Below are positions 30,502 to 38,793 of a DNA stretch of 44,512 nt, in pieces. The notes under the pieces were generated by a model. It did not search any database, had not been told where the DNA came from, and was given only the letters and a program-made list of their open reading frames with translations. The stretch spans positions 1-44,512 of the forward strand of contig JBMNTB010000014.1 in assembly GCA_050945515.1 (NCBI GenBank). Direction: 5' to 3'. This DNA is from UBA1046 sp050945515. Lineage in GTDB: Bacteria; Bacillota; Clostridia; Saccharofermentanales; DTU023. The position numbers were made by a program, and so were the translations under genes. Positions within the stretch are counted from its first letter, which is position 1. Each line of letters begins with the position of its first letter.

Positions 30502-31028
30502 AGATAGCCTCGCTTAATACAATACTTTAACCATGCCACCAGTCCCATACTGTGTCTAAAGGAACCGTTCTTTATCATTTTCACAAAGTCTTCTTCTCCA
30601 ACCAACTCCACGCTCATATACTCAAGTGGCTCTCGCGTAGGTTCACTTAATTTTTCACATTTCGCTGAAAATAGGTAACAGACTTCGTTTGAGGATCCTG
30701 GTGATGGATAATATGCGCCTAATTCATCTATGTCTTTAATTTCATAACCCGTTTCTTCAAGCATTTCCCGATACGCAACCTCTACTGGTTTCTCGCCCGA
30801 TTCTATTCCACCACCTACTATCTCGTATTCATAATAATTCATTGAATGCCTATATTGACGAATTAAGATGAATCTATTACCTATCATCCCCAAAATACCG
30901 ACGCTATCTTTCTGATCCACATAAGAGTATGGATACTCACTTCCTTCTTGATCAACGATATCAAGAATCACTTTAAAGCGCCCAAGCTTGGCTTCTTCAG
31001 ATCGTATGACATGGTATACTTTGTCCAT
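30498..31028 (-). CDS. NUDIX hydrolase
   Basis: A 176-residue hydrolase of nucleoside-diphosphate-linked compounds. The NUDIX box is complete: GGIESGEKPVEVAYREMLEE followed by TGY, matching G-x5-E-x7-RE-U-x-EE-x-G-U. The downstream PSPGSSNEVCYLFSA segment is typical of ADP-ribose or NDP-sugar pyrophosphatases. Inside a nucleotide-sugar locus it could remove unwanted NDP-sugars or hydrolyse a GDP-sugar, but the substrate is not readable. GAGG precedes the ATG. It is translationally coupled to the cupin gene and starts 8 bp after the dehydratase gene. Confidence 0.85.
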   Translation of the reverse strand: MDKVYHVIRSEEAKLGRFKVILDIVDQEGSEYPYSYVDQKDSVGILGMIGNRFILIRQYRHSMNYYEYEIVGGGIESGEKPVEVAYREMLEETGYEIKDIDELGAYYPSPGSSNEVCYLFSAKCEKLSEPTREPLEYMSVELVGEEDFVKMIKNGSFRHSMGLVAWLKYCIKRGYL

Positions 31029-31036
31029 TTGATTTT

Positions 31037-32068
31037 TTACCTCGTCAAGAAGCTCTCTCCTCTTCCAATTCTTTCACGCCAGTAGTCTAGTAGGTCATGC
31101 ATTGTCTTTTCGAACGGAATTTCTGGTTCCCAACCAGTATGCGCTTTGAATTTTTTACAGTCCGGAATCTGTAAATCTGCATCAATTGGCCGTAGACGTT
31201 CTGGGTCAATCACAATTTCTATTTCATTCTTTTTTGAGCTGTAGCTGATTAAAGTATTCAGAGTGTCTTCAACCTCACAGGTATGTGACCCACCTATGTT
31301 GTAATACTCACCCGGAATCGGATTCACAGTAACTAACATATAGTATGCCCGGACAGCATCACGAACATCAGCATAGGTTCTTAAACTTTTCAAATTACCA
31401 ACCGTTACCTTTGGCTCAATGAGTCCTACCTCAATCATGGCTATCTGCTTTGCAAAAGTAGACTCATGGAACACATCACCCCTCCTCGGACCAGTATGCG
31501 TAAACATTCTTGTAGTCATCACAGTCATGCCATAAGCCTCTGCGTAATAACGACCCAGAAGATCAGTTCCAGCCTTAGAAATCGCATAAGGACTCGCAGG
31601 ATGAAATGGACATTCTTCATGAATCCCAGCTTTTGGTTTTTTCTCAGCAGGAATACGCCCAAAAATTTCTGATGAAGCACAAACATGGATAACAGGCGTA
31701 TATTCCTTATTAGTTTCCATTGCTAGGCGGAACGCTTCAAGGAGTCTGCATGTTCCAAGAATATTCGTATTCAACGTATCAATAGGAGCAGTAAAACTAG
31801 TTTGCGGATAAGACTGCGCAGCAAGATGAAAAACGTAATCCGGTTTTATCTTGTTTACTACGGTAATGAGACTTATTTCATCATTCAGATCAGCATATTC
31901 AAAGAAAAGTCGATCTTTTTTATTCACTCTCTCAAGTAAATGAGCTACATTGTCAAGTGGACTGCGCCAACGACTTACGCCATAAATATCCCAGCTTGTA
32001 TTCTCAAGCAGGAAATCCGCAAGATGGGAACCAACCATTCCTGTTATTCCTGTTATTAATGCTTTCAT
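31037..32068 (-). CDS. GDP-mannose 4,6-dehydratase-like enzyme (possible GDP-heptose dehydratase)
   Basis: Extended short-chain dehydrogenase of 343 residues. It has GITGMVGSHLADFLL at the N-terminus, SSEIFG, and the active-site pair in SPYAISK (Tyr-x3-Lys), then TRMFTHTGPRRGD as in Gmd. It forms a 4-keto-6-deoxy sugar nucleotide. No GDP-mannose synthesis gene is in view, whereas three genes just upstream make GDP-heptose, so GDP-D-glycero-alpha-D-manno-heptose is a plausible substrate (DmhA/DdahA-like). The start at 32068 is preceded by GAGAGGAG at 7 bases; the frame extends to a TTG at 32074. Confidence 0.8.
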   Translation of the reverse strand: MKALITGITGMVGSHLADFLLENTSWDIYGVSRWRSPLDNVAHLLERVNKKDRLFFEYADLNDEISLITVVNKIKPDYVFHLAAQSYPQTSFTAPIDTLNTNILGTCRLLEAFRLAMETNKEYTPVIHVCASSEIFGRIPAEKKPKAGIHEECPFHPASPYAISKAGTDLLGRYYAEAYGMTVMTTRMFTHTGPRRGDVFHESTFAKQIAMIEVGLIEPKVTVGNLKSLRTYADVRDAVRAYYMLVTVNPIPGEYYNIGGSHTCEVEDTLNTLISYSSKKNEIEIVIDPERLRPIDADLQIPDCKKFKAHTGWEPEIPFEKTMHDLLDYWRERIGRGESFLTR

Positions 32069-32121
32069 ATTCAATCTCCTCTCTAAACAAAACGGGCAAT
32101 GTTGTTTGTGCTAATTTATCT

Positions 32122-33123
32122 TTATACCGTTGGCGAATAATCTTCTGGCGCATAGTAGATAATGTCTGTGCCACCATTTTCAAATTGAAATGGTACATGC
32201 AACAGAGCAGATAACTCATTTTTTACTAATTTCTGCCTATCCTCTGGCACGTAGAAAAGCAAAAAACCTCCGCCACCTGCACCTAGAAGCTTGCCGCCTA
32301 ATGCTCCGGCATTTAAACCTTTGTTATATAATTCATCTATTGCATTTGTGCTAATCTTACTACCTGTCTGACGTTTCAGCTTCCATGTATAGTCAAGAAG
32401 CCTGCCAAACTCGTCAAGATTTCTATTCTTATCAGCCAGAACCATTTCTGCTTCATCCACAAGTTGCTTCATCTCCAGCAATTGTTTTGTTCTTTCTTGT
32501 AAATGACTCTTCGTTTCCGCCTGTATTTCTGCTGAAAACCTAGAAAAGCCGGTAAAGAATAGCATTAATCTGCCATTCAGCTTTTCTTTACGCGCTGGTG
32601 AAATAATAATTGGAGATACACGATATCCATTAGAGTCAAAGTCTATCCGATTAAGGCCTCCAAAACTTGCCGCAATTTGATCCTGAAGTCCCCCTGCTTC
32701 ATTACAGAGGACTCGCTCTAGATAAATTGCGTTATCAGCAAGCTTTTTCTTCCCAGCATATTTACCTTTTAATGCATAGAATGCATTTAGAAGACCAACT
32801 GCAAACGATGAAGATGTTCCAAGCCCTGTCCTTGCAGGAAGATCCGCATCATAGGTAATAACGAGCTCATGCATATCCAGCATTTTCATAGCCTCACGAA
32901 CCATGGGGTGCTCAATTTCATTTGTATCACCAACACGTTCAATTCGTGAGTATGTCACTTGATTTTTATAATCGAAAAACTGCGGTAAATGCCTTACAGT
33001 CACATAGCAATACTTATCAAAAGTAGTAGAAAGAACAGCTCCCCCATGTAGATTGAAGAATTCTGCCATATCTGTTCCACCACCAAAAAAAGACATACGA
33101 AATGGAGTTTTAGTTATAATCAT
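32122..33123 (-). CDS. hddA: D-glycero-alpha-D-manno-heptose 7-phosphate kinase, HddA-like (GHMP kinase)
   Basis: GHMP-family sugar kinase of 333 residues. The N-terminus TKTPFRMSFFGGGTDMAEFF and the ATP loop PARTGLGTSSSFAVG are those of the HddA group, and the C-terminal GAGGGGFLLFYV closes the active site. It phosphorylates heptose 7-phosphate at C1. The ATG overlaps the gmhA stop as ATGA (33120-33123), so the two steps are translationally coupled, which supports the pathway assignment over a fucose or mevalonate kinase. Confidence 0.88.
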   Translation of the reverse strand: MIITKTPFRMSFFGGGTDMAEFFNLHGGAVLSTTFDKYCYVTVRHLPQFFDYKNQVTYSRIERVGDTNEIEHPMVREAMKMLDMHELVITYDADLPARTGLGTSSSFAVGLLNAFYALKGKYAGKKKLADNAIYLERVLCNEAGGLQDQIAASFGGLNRIDFDSNGYRVSPIIISPARKEKLNGRLMLFFTGFSRFSAEIQAETKSHLQERTKQLLEMKQLVDEAEMVLADKNRNLDEFGRLLDYTWKLKRQTGSKISTNAIDELYNKGLNAGALGGKLLGAGGGGFLLFYVPEDRQKLVKNELSALLHVPFQFENGGTDIIYYAPEDYSPTV

Positions 33124-33785
33124 GCTTCAGCCCTACCAAAGAACTTATCTTCCAGCATCAAACACCAGCAATGATAAACAGGAAGATGTAGTTCCTGGAT
33201 CATATATGTTTCTATTTCTGGAACCTTCACAGCAACATTAGCAACCAAAGCAAGTTCGCCACCTTTCGCTCCTGTTAAACCAATAACCTTTATTCCCAGA
33301 GCCTTCGCAACTACCGTAGCAGACATCACATTCTTACTATTACCACTAGTACTTATTCCTAAGAATACATCTCCTGGGCGTCCGAATCCAAAAAGTTGCT
33401 GTGCAAAAACTCCAAGCCCATCCACATCATTTATGTACGCAGTAGAGAGGGCTTCGTGAGCAACCAGAGGAATGGCCATCAATCCGCGTTCAAGGTTCTT
33501 CGCCAAACTTTCCCCTCTCTCATTATCTATAGTCTTCAGCTTCTCTGCAAATTCCGGAGTAACTGGGCGAGGTATCTTGAAGCTTTTCATTAATTCACCA
33601 GCAATATGCTCGCTATCCGCTGCTGACCCTCCATTACCTGCAATCAGCAATTTGCCATCATGTTCATAGCACTCTTCCATGATAAGATACGCATTTATTA
33701 GGTCTTCCCTGCATGATTCCAGCACAGGATACCTTTTAAGTAAAAGGTCGATATGCCTTTTGAGACGCGGTTCCAAGTTTTTCAT
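33120..33785 (-). CDS. gmhA: Sedoheptulose 7-phosphate isomerase, GmhA-like (SIS domain)
   Basis: First enzyme of heptose nucleotide synthesis, 221 residues, converting sedoheptulose 7-phosphate to D-glycero-D-manno-heptose 7-phosphate. The SIS-domain motif GNGGSAADSEHIAGELMKSF near residue 50 is nearly identical to the GmhA consensus, and LGISTSGNSKN (phosphate-binding Ser/Thr cluster) and QELHLPVYH near the end are also present. TAGGA precedes the ATG. Neighbouring hddA and hddC-gmhB complete the GDP-heptose branch. Confidence 0.9.
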   Translation of the reverse strand: MKNLEPRLKRHIDLLLKRYPVLESCREDLINAYLIMEECYEHDGKLLIAGNGGSAADSEHIAGELMKSFKIPRPVTPEFAEKLKTIDNERGESLAKNLERGLMAIPLVAHEALSTAYINDVDGLGVFAQQLFGFGRPGDVFLGISTSGNSKNVMSATVVAKALGIKVIGLTGAKGGELALVANVAVKVPEIETYMIQELHLPVYHCWCLMLEDKFFGRAEA

Positions 33786-33821
33786 GTATTTCCTACTTTC
33801 TTTCTTGTGCGCATTAATCCT

Positions 33822-35120
33822 TTATAAATGAGAGTCGCACCATTCCAAGAGAGACTTTACTGTCACAAATTGACCAAAAAAGCCCTCTCCAATCAACGCA
33901 GTCTTACAGCCAGCTGCAATTCCAGCCTTTATATCATTTTCTCCATCGCCAATCATCCAAGATTTGGAAAGATCTATGTTGTAGTCTTCAGCCGCCTTTA
34001 ACAACATTCCTGGCTTTGGCTTTCGGCAATCGCAATCTATCTTTAATGCAGTAACTTCGCCTTCATATCCTTTATGAGGATGATGAGGGCAGTAATAAAT
34101 TGCATCCAAGTAAGCTCCTTCGAACCCCAAAAGTGTTTCCATCTTGTTGTGGATTTCCTGAAGTTGCGGATATGTAACTTCTCCTCGTGCAAGTACTGGC
34201 TGATTGGTGACCACGATGGCAAGATAACCAGACGAGTTTATCTTTTTCAATGCTTCTGCTACGCCAGGAAGCAACTCAAAATTATCAATGTTTCTCAGAA
34301 ACCCAACATAGCGGTTAATTGTACCATCACGGTCTATGAAGATGGCCTTTTGTCTATTTCTCAGATTCTTTTTCTGTACCACACCATGTCTAAAGTCCTT
34401 ACAAACTGCTTTATAGCGATCCGGTGTTCCCATATCCTTTACATACTCGGGACTGTCATAGCAAAACATCTTCCCTGTTCCACACAATGGCTTAAGAATC
34501 TGACGGTCTAGATCAATTTTTACTCTTTTCCCATTTATCTCTTTCCCGACAATATCGGCTTTAACTTTGTACATGTCCAGAACTTTCGGATCAATGACAT
34601 GTAACCCCGCATTAACGCGGTTCTGGTACCACTGCGGTCGTACATCTTCTTTCGTAAACCATTGCTCTACTACACCGGACTCGCTAGCTACAATTACTCC
34701 ACTGTCATAAGGATGAGAATTTGGATGAGTGAAAAGAGTTACTAAACCACCCTGTGAATGGTGGAATGCCACAAACCTTCTAAAGTCGATATCAAAGACA
34801 ACATCTGCGTTAAGAAGAAGAAATGGTTCCGTGAACTTCCTCTTCAACTTGAACAGCGCACCAGCATTGCCCAATGGTTGATTTTCAACATAGTATTCTA
34901 TACTTACTCCGAATTTATGGCCATCACCAAAATAGCTTATTATCTGGTTCGCCATATGAGAGACTGTGATAATTAAATCTGTAAAATTCTGCTCTCGAAG
35001 GCAAATGATTTCTCTCTCTAATACAGGCACTCCTTCAATTCTTATCATAGGCTTCGGAATATCAGAAGCTACGGAACTGATCCTTGTTCCTTTTCCTCCA
35101 GCTATTAATACAGTTTTCAT
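33822..35120 (-). CDS. hddC-gmhB: Fusion: heptose-1-P guanylyltransferase (HddC) and heptose bisphosphate phosphatase (GmhB)
   Basis: A 432-residue bifunctional protein. Residues 1-240 are a nucleotidyltransferase with the signature IAGGKGTRISSVASDIPKPM and metal-binding LLNADVV. Residues 258-432 are a HAD-IIIA phosphatase with FIDRDGTINR, the VVTNQP motif, a zinc loop (CPHHPH and later CDC), RKPKPGM and MIGDGENDIKAG. The phosphatase removes the 7-phosphate of heptose 1,7-bisphosphate and the transferase then attaches GMP. The order of reactions is opposite to the order of domains. The start site is weakly marked (AGGCG). It begins 13 bp after the Fcl-like gene. Confidence 0.9.
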   Translation of the reverse strand: MKTVLIAGGKGTRISSVASDIPKPMIRIEGVPVLEREIICLREQNFTDLIITVSHMANQIISYFGDGHKFGVSIEYYVENQPLGNAGALFKLKRKFTEPFLLLNADVVFDIDFRRFVAFHHSQGGLVTLFTHPNSHPYDSGVIVASESGVVEQWFTKEDVRPQWYQNRVNAGLHVIDPKVLDMYKVKADIVGKEINGKRVKIDLDRQILKPLCGTGKMFCYDSPEYVKDMGTPDRYKAVCKDFRHGVVQKKNLRNRQKAIFIDRDGTINRYVGFLRNIDNFELLPGVAEALKKINSSGYLAIVVTNQPVLARGEVTYPQLQEIHNKMETLLGFEGAYLDAIYYCPHHPHKGYEGEVTALKIDCDCRKPKPGMLLKAAEDYNIDLSKSWMIGDGENDIKAGIAAGCKTALIGEGFFGQFVTVKSLLEWCDSHL

Positions 35121-35132
35121 ACTTCTATACGC

Positions 35133-36128
35133 CTATTTCCGATAATTATCCTTATTGATTTTATAGTCCTCGTAAGTTTGCTTTAAACCTTCCTCAAAGC
35201 CAATTGATGGTCTCCATCCAAGTTCAAACAATCGACTGGAGTCAAGAAGTTTTCTCGGTGTCCCATCAGGATGAATATGATCATAAGTTATATCACCTTC
35301 AAAACCGACAATCTTTGCAATTTTTGCGCCGAGTTCTTTAATCGTCAGATCAGAGCCACAGCCAATATTAATCCAAGACAATCCTGGTACATTAGGTTCA
35401 GTTCCAGGATCTCCAGAATAATTCTGCATAAGGAAAAAGCATGCATTAGCAACATCATCAATATGAAGGAATTCCCGCATTGCGGAACCAGTTCCCCACA
35501 TTACAACCTCTTTGCTTCCATTTACTTTTGCATCGTGGAACTTGCGAAGAAGCGCCGGGATTACATGAGAATGCTCTGGATGATAATTGTCGCCAGGACC
35601 ATAGAGATTACACGGCATTACAGATATAAAGTCGGCTTTGTCTGGATGATGAGTGTTTAGATACTCGCAGAGCTTAAGCCCGGAGATTTTTGCCAAAGCA
35701 TAACCCTCATTGGTAATCTCTAACGGTGATGTGAGCAAATACTCTTCTTTGATAGGCTGCGGGCAGTCACGGGGGTATATGCAACCACTTCCGAGGAAAC
35801 AAAATTTCTTCACACCAGTATTAAATGCAGCCATAATCGTATTAAACTCAATCATAGTGTTTATATACATAAATTGGTCAAGGGCCTCCCGATTGGCTTG
35901 GATTCCACCTACTTTTGCAGCGGCCATAAATACGTAGTCTGGTCTCTCTGTTTCAAAGAAACTCTGAACCTCTACCTGATTAGTAAGGTCGAGATCCTTA
36001 CGTCCTCGAGTTATAATGTTGTTAAAGCCTTCTTTTTTTAATCTTCTAATTATTGCTGAACCCACCAATCCGTTATGACCCGCAACATAGATTTTATCGG
36101 ATGTTTGCATTACGTGCTTTGATTTCAT
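35133..36128 (-). CDS. GDP-L-fucose synthase-like epimerase/reductase (Fcl/WcaG family)
   Basis: A 331-residue short-chain dehydrogenase of the Fcl family, which epimerises C3 and C5 and reduces C4 of GDP-4-keto-6-deoxy sugars with NADPH. Motifs: VAGHNGLVGSAIIRRL, AAAKVGGIQAN, FLGSGCIYPRDCPQPI, YALAKISGLKL (Tyr-x3-Lys) and MPCNLYGPGDNY. A fucose pathway would also need GDP-mannose; a 6-deoxyheptose pathway is equally compatible because GDP-heptose genes adjoin it and Campylobacter heptose enzymes of this type are Fcl-like. The start at 36128 is preceded by AAAGAGAG; a longer frame would overlap the kinase gene. A further ATG is at 36110. Confidence 0.85.
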   Translation of the reverse strand: MKSKHVMQTSDKIYVAGHNGLVGSAIIRRLKKEGFNNIITRGRKDLDLTNQVEVQSFFETERPDYVFMAAAKVGGIQANREALDQFMYINTMIEFNTIMAAFNTGVKKFCFLGSGCIYPRDCPQPIKEEYLLTSPLEITNEGYALAKISGLKLCEYLNTHHPDKADFISVMPCNLYGPGDNYHPEHSHVIPALLRKFHDAKVNGSKEVVMWGTGSAMREFLHIDDVANACFFLMQNYSGDPGTEPNVPGLSWINIGCGSDLTIKELGAKIAKIVGFEGDITYDHIHPDGTPRKLLDSSRLFELGWRPSIGFEEGLKQTYEDYKINKDNYRK

Positions 36129-36147
36129 TTTTATATACTCTCTTTTT

Positions 36148-37173
36148 TTATCGTTGTACCCTTCCGTTTCCACCACTTTTCAAAAGCGTCTCAACTTCCT
36201 TAAGGGTTGTTCGGTTGAAATCACCTTCAATTGTCTGCTTTAGACAACTTGCTGCAGTAGCAAAATCAAGTGCATCTTGATAATCCATTCCTGTTCCTAT
36301 TGCATATATAAGGCCAGCGCTGAAACTATCGCCGCCCCCTACACGATCCACAAGCTGAATATCATATTCCTGTGAGAAATAACTCTCAAGTGCCTCTGCA
36401 TCGTAGAGCATAGCTCTCCAACCATTTCTACTTGCAGAATAGCTCTTTCTAAGTGTCGTAGCTATGTATCTACAGCCATAGTAGTTATATATCATTTCAG
36501 CGGTGCGAACGTATCCAGCGTCATTTAGTTTGCCGCTTTCTACATCTGTTCCCTCAGCTATAATCCCTAGAACCTTGTCAGCATCCTCCTCGTTGCAGAT
36601 ACAAACATCAACATACTTCATCAGGGGCTTCATAACTTTCTGTGCTCTTTCAGAAGTCCAAAGCTTGCCCCGATAGTTTAAGTCACAAGAAACGGTTATT
36701 CCTATTTCTTTAGCCTTTTCGCAGGCTATCAAGCAAATATCTGCAAGCTCGTCTGACAAGGCCGGATTAATACCCGTCCAGTGAAACCAGTCAGCCCCAT
36801 CAAATATATTATTCCAGTCGAACTCATTCCTTTTGGCAAGTGCGATTGATGAATATGCACGATCATATATTACCTTAGATGGCCTCTGAGAAGCCCCCTT
36901 TTCAAAGTAATACAAGCCCATTCGACCATTCCCATAGACAATCTTAGTGGTGTCAACTTTAAAGTAATCCAAGGCATGTGCCGCAGCATGACCAATATCA
37001 GTATCCGGTAGTTTGGTCACAAAAACCGAATCTGCGCCAAAAATTGACAAAGACACGGCTACATTTGCCTCACCGCCACAGAATGTCGCATCTAAGCTGT
37101 CCTTCTGAAACAATTTCGTATACCCTGGTGCCGCCAAACGGAGAAGAATCTCTCCAAAAGATACTACTCTCAT
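36148..37173 (-). CDS. PfkB family sugar kinase, 2-keto-3-deoxygluconate-kinase-like
   Basis: A 341-residue ribokinase-fold kinase. The N-terminus VVSFGEILLRLAAPGY and the GGEANVAVSLS motif are KdgK-like, ADWFHWTGINPALS and CDLNYRGKLW follow the KDG kinase layout, and the catalytic signature reads DRVGGGDSFSAGLIYA, with the Asp base. KdgK phosphorylates 2-keto-3-deoxygluconate. Here it sits between an aldolase gene and nucleotide-sugar genes, not in a sugar-acid catabolic operon, so it probably acts on a keto-deoxy acid or its precursor aldose for polysaccharide synthesis. AGAGAGG precedes the ATG. It starts 13 bp after the aldolase gene. Confidence 0.85.
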   Translation of the reverse strand: MRVVSFGEILLRLAAPGYTKLFQKDSLDATFCGGEANVAVSLSIFGADSVFVTKLPDTDIGHAAAHALDYFKVDTTKIVYGNGRMGLYYFEKGASQRPSKVIYDRAYSSIALAKRNEFDWNNIFDGADWFHWTGINPALSDELADICLIACEKAKEIGITVSCDLNYRGKLWTSERAQKVMKPLMKYVDVCICNEEDADKVLGIIAEGTDVESGKLNDAGYVRTAEMIYNYYGCRYIATTLRKSYSASRNGWRAMLYDAEALESYFSQEYDIQLVDRVGGGDSFSAGLIYAIGTGMDYQDALDFATAASCLKQTIEGDFNRTTLKEVETLLKSGGNGRVQR

Positions 37174-37186
37174 GAATAACCTCTCT

Positions 37187-38764
37187 TCAAATCATTACAT
37201 ACTTCGGCGTGGTCAGAAATTCTATATCAACATCCTTACGCAAGTCTTTCAAAACGGCAATCATGCCTGCATTCTTCTTCTCAGCCATTTCCTTTTCAAT
37301 ATAAAAATTCATCCTCTGATCAGCGTAGTTCTCATCAGGATTGACAGAATATCCATCCATGCCAGCTATAAGAATCTTCTTAACGCCAAGTTGTATAAGA
37401 AGCTTTGCAAGCATTAACCCCGCATTATCCTCAACTGCTTCTACATTGTTAAGCAGATCTTTATATCTAACCTGCAAATATACATCAAGTGCCGGAATAT
37501 TTGAGGTTACGATACTCTTAGAACGTTTTTCTACAGGCAGGTCACGATACCTTCTAAGGTTGCTTACAAACAGGAAATCTGTGAGGGATTCATCATAATC
37601 ATAATTTATGCTAATAATGCAAACACTATCTTGACGGGAAAAAGCAACGATTTTGTCTCTCTCAGTAATTGAACTTTGGCCAGGAGCAATCAACAAAACG
37701 CTTTTATTTGCCAGTTTTCCTTTTAAATCAGACAAATGCTCTTCCTGAACACGATCCTTCTCTTGGAATCTCAAGTACAATCCTTCGATGTATGCCTTAT
37801 CATATGAAACCTTCTTATCGTCATCCATCATGTTAAAGATTTCATTCATCTCTTCAAAAGTTAGTGTCTTCTTTGCATCAAGATATCCCGCGTAATTGGG
37901 ATGTGCATTGTGTGAAGCAGAAATATAATTCGGTAATGAATAACCCCAGTAATTTCTCTCATAAAATGGGGCCAAGATATTATCAATAATCATCAGGAGC
38001 GGTTTAATTTGGTATTTCTTTCCCGCATTCTCATTGAGATAGCCAATAAAAAGCTCAGTATTAAGATTACCAGCACCACGCCCCATACCCATAATTGATG
38101 AATCAATAATAAGGTTCCGACTTGTTTGGACTGTTGTAAGTCTCTGTGCATTAGAATATGCTAGCTGCATATTATTGTGGCTGTGGAAACCAATCCAGAT
38201 ATTTTCTTTCAAGTTGTACTCAGCCACATAAAAGAGTCTGGTGAGATCCTTCCCCTTCATCATTCCAAAGCTATCAACAATATAGAAAGCATAGGGCTCA
38301 AATTCATTGATAGAACGAATAAGGGACAGAAATTCTTCATCCGAATAGCTTAAGGATACCATTGCCTGAATAAAAACAAGATATCCCTTCGCCTTAATTA
38401 TTTTACATAGCTCCAACGCCTCTTTGAGGTTCTTCTTATGGAATGCAACGCGAATACCGTCAATCGAGGAACCGTCGAATGGAGGAAGATCTTCAACTTT
38501 GTATTCGCCATAATTCATCATTGCTACAAAAATCTTTCCATAACGATTTGATGGGATAATATCTGCAATTTCCTCGACTGTATTGAATTTTGTTACATCA
38601 GGATCATATTCGACCCTATTTGTAATAAAGCCGCATTCAATAATTTCTACGTCTGCTTCTACCAAGCATTCAGTGATTCGCTTGGCATTCTCATACCCGA
38701 ACCGCCACTCATTGCAATAACCGCCATCGCGTAAAGTGCAATCCAAAATTTGTACTTTATTCAT
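37187..38764 (-). CDS. DRE-TIM aldolase (4-hydroxy-2-oxovalerate-aldolase-like) fused to an unrecognised C-terminal domain
   Basis: A 525-residue protein. Residues 1-300 are an HMGL-like TIM barrel: QILDCTLRDGGY carries the Arg-Asp catalytic and metal pair, GFHSHNNMQLAYSNA carries the metal-binding HxH, and GMGRGAGNLNTE is the closing motif, as in 4-hydroxy-2-oxovalerate aldolase. Such enzymes join or split pyruvate and an aldehyde. No acetaldehyde dehydrogenase is nearby. Residues of about 345-525 form a separate Rossmann-like domain starting NKSVLLIAPGQSSI, with DFLFVSNLRRY and ILIAGMDGYS; this recalls DUF115/MptE-like or sialyltransferase-like folds, but I do not claim identity. GGAGG precedes the ATG. 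Together with the adjacent KdsB-like gene it suggests synthesis of a 3-deoxy-2-ulosonic acid. Confidence 0.85.
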   Translation of the reverse strand: MNKVQILDCTLRDGGYCNEWRFGYENAKRITECLVEADVEIIECGFITNRVEYDPDVTKFNTVEEIADIIPSNRYGKIFVAMMNYGEYKVEDLPPFDGSSIDGIRVAFHKKNLKEALELCKIIKAKGYLVFIQAMVSLSYSDEEFLSLIRSINEFEPYAFYIVDSFGMMKGKDLTRLFYVAEYNLKENIWIGFHSHNNMQLAYSNAQRLTTVQTSRNLIIDSSIMGMGRGAGNLNTELFIGYLNENAGKKYQIKPLLMIIDNILAPFYERNYWGYSLPNYISASHNAHPNYAGYLDAKKTLTFEEMNEIFNMMDDDKKVSYDKAYIEGLYLRFQEKDRVQEEHLSDLKGKLANKSVLLIAPGQSSITERDKIVAFSRQDSVCIISINYDYDESLTDFLFVSNLRRYRDLPVEKRSKSIVTSNIPALDVYLQVRYKDLLNNVEAVEDNAGLMLAKLLIQLGVKKILIAGMDGYSVNPDENYADQRMNFYIEKEMAEKKNAGMIAVLKDLRKDVDIEFLTTPKYVMI

Positions 38765-38793
38765 CAGGGGTCCTCCATTGTTTGATTACTATC

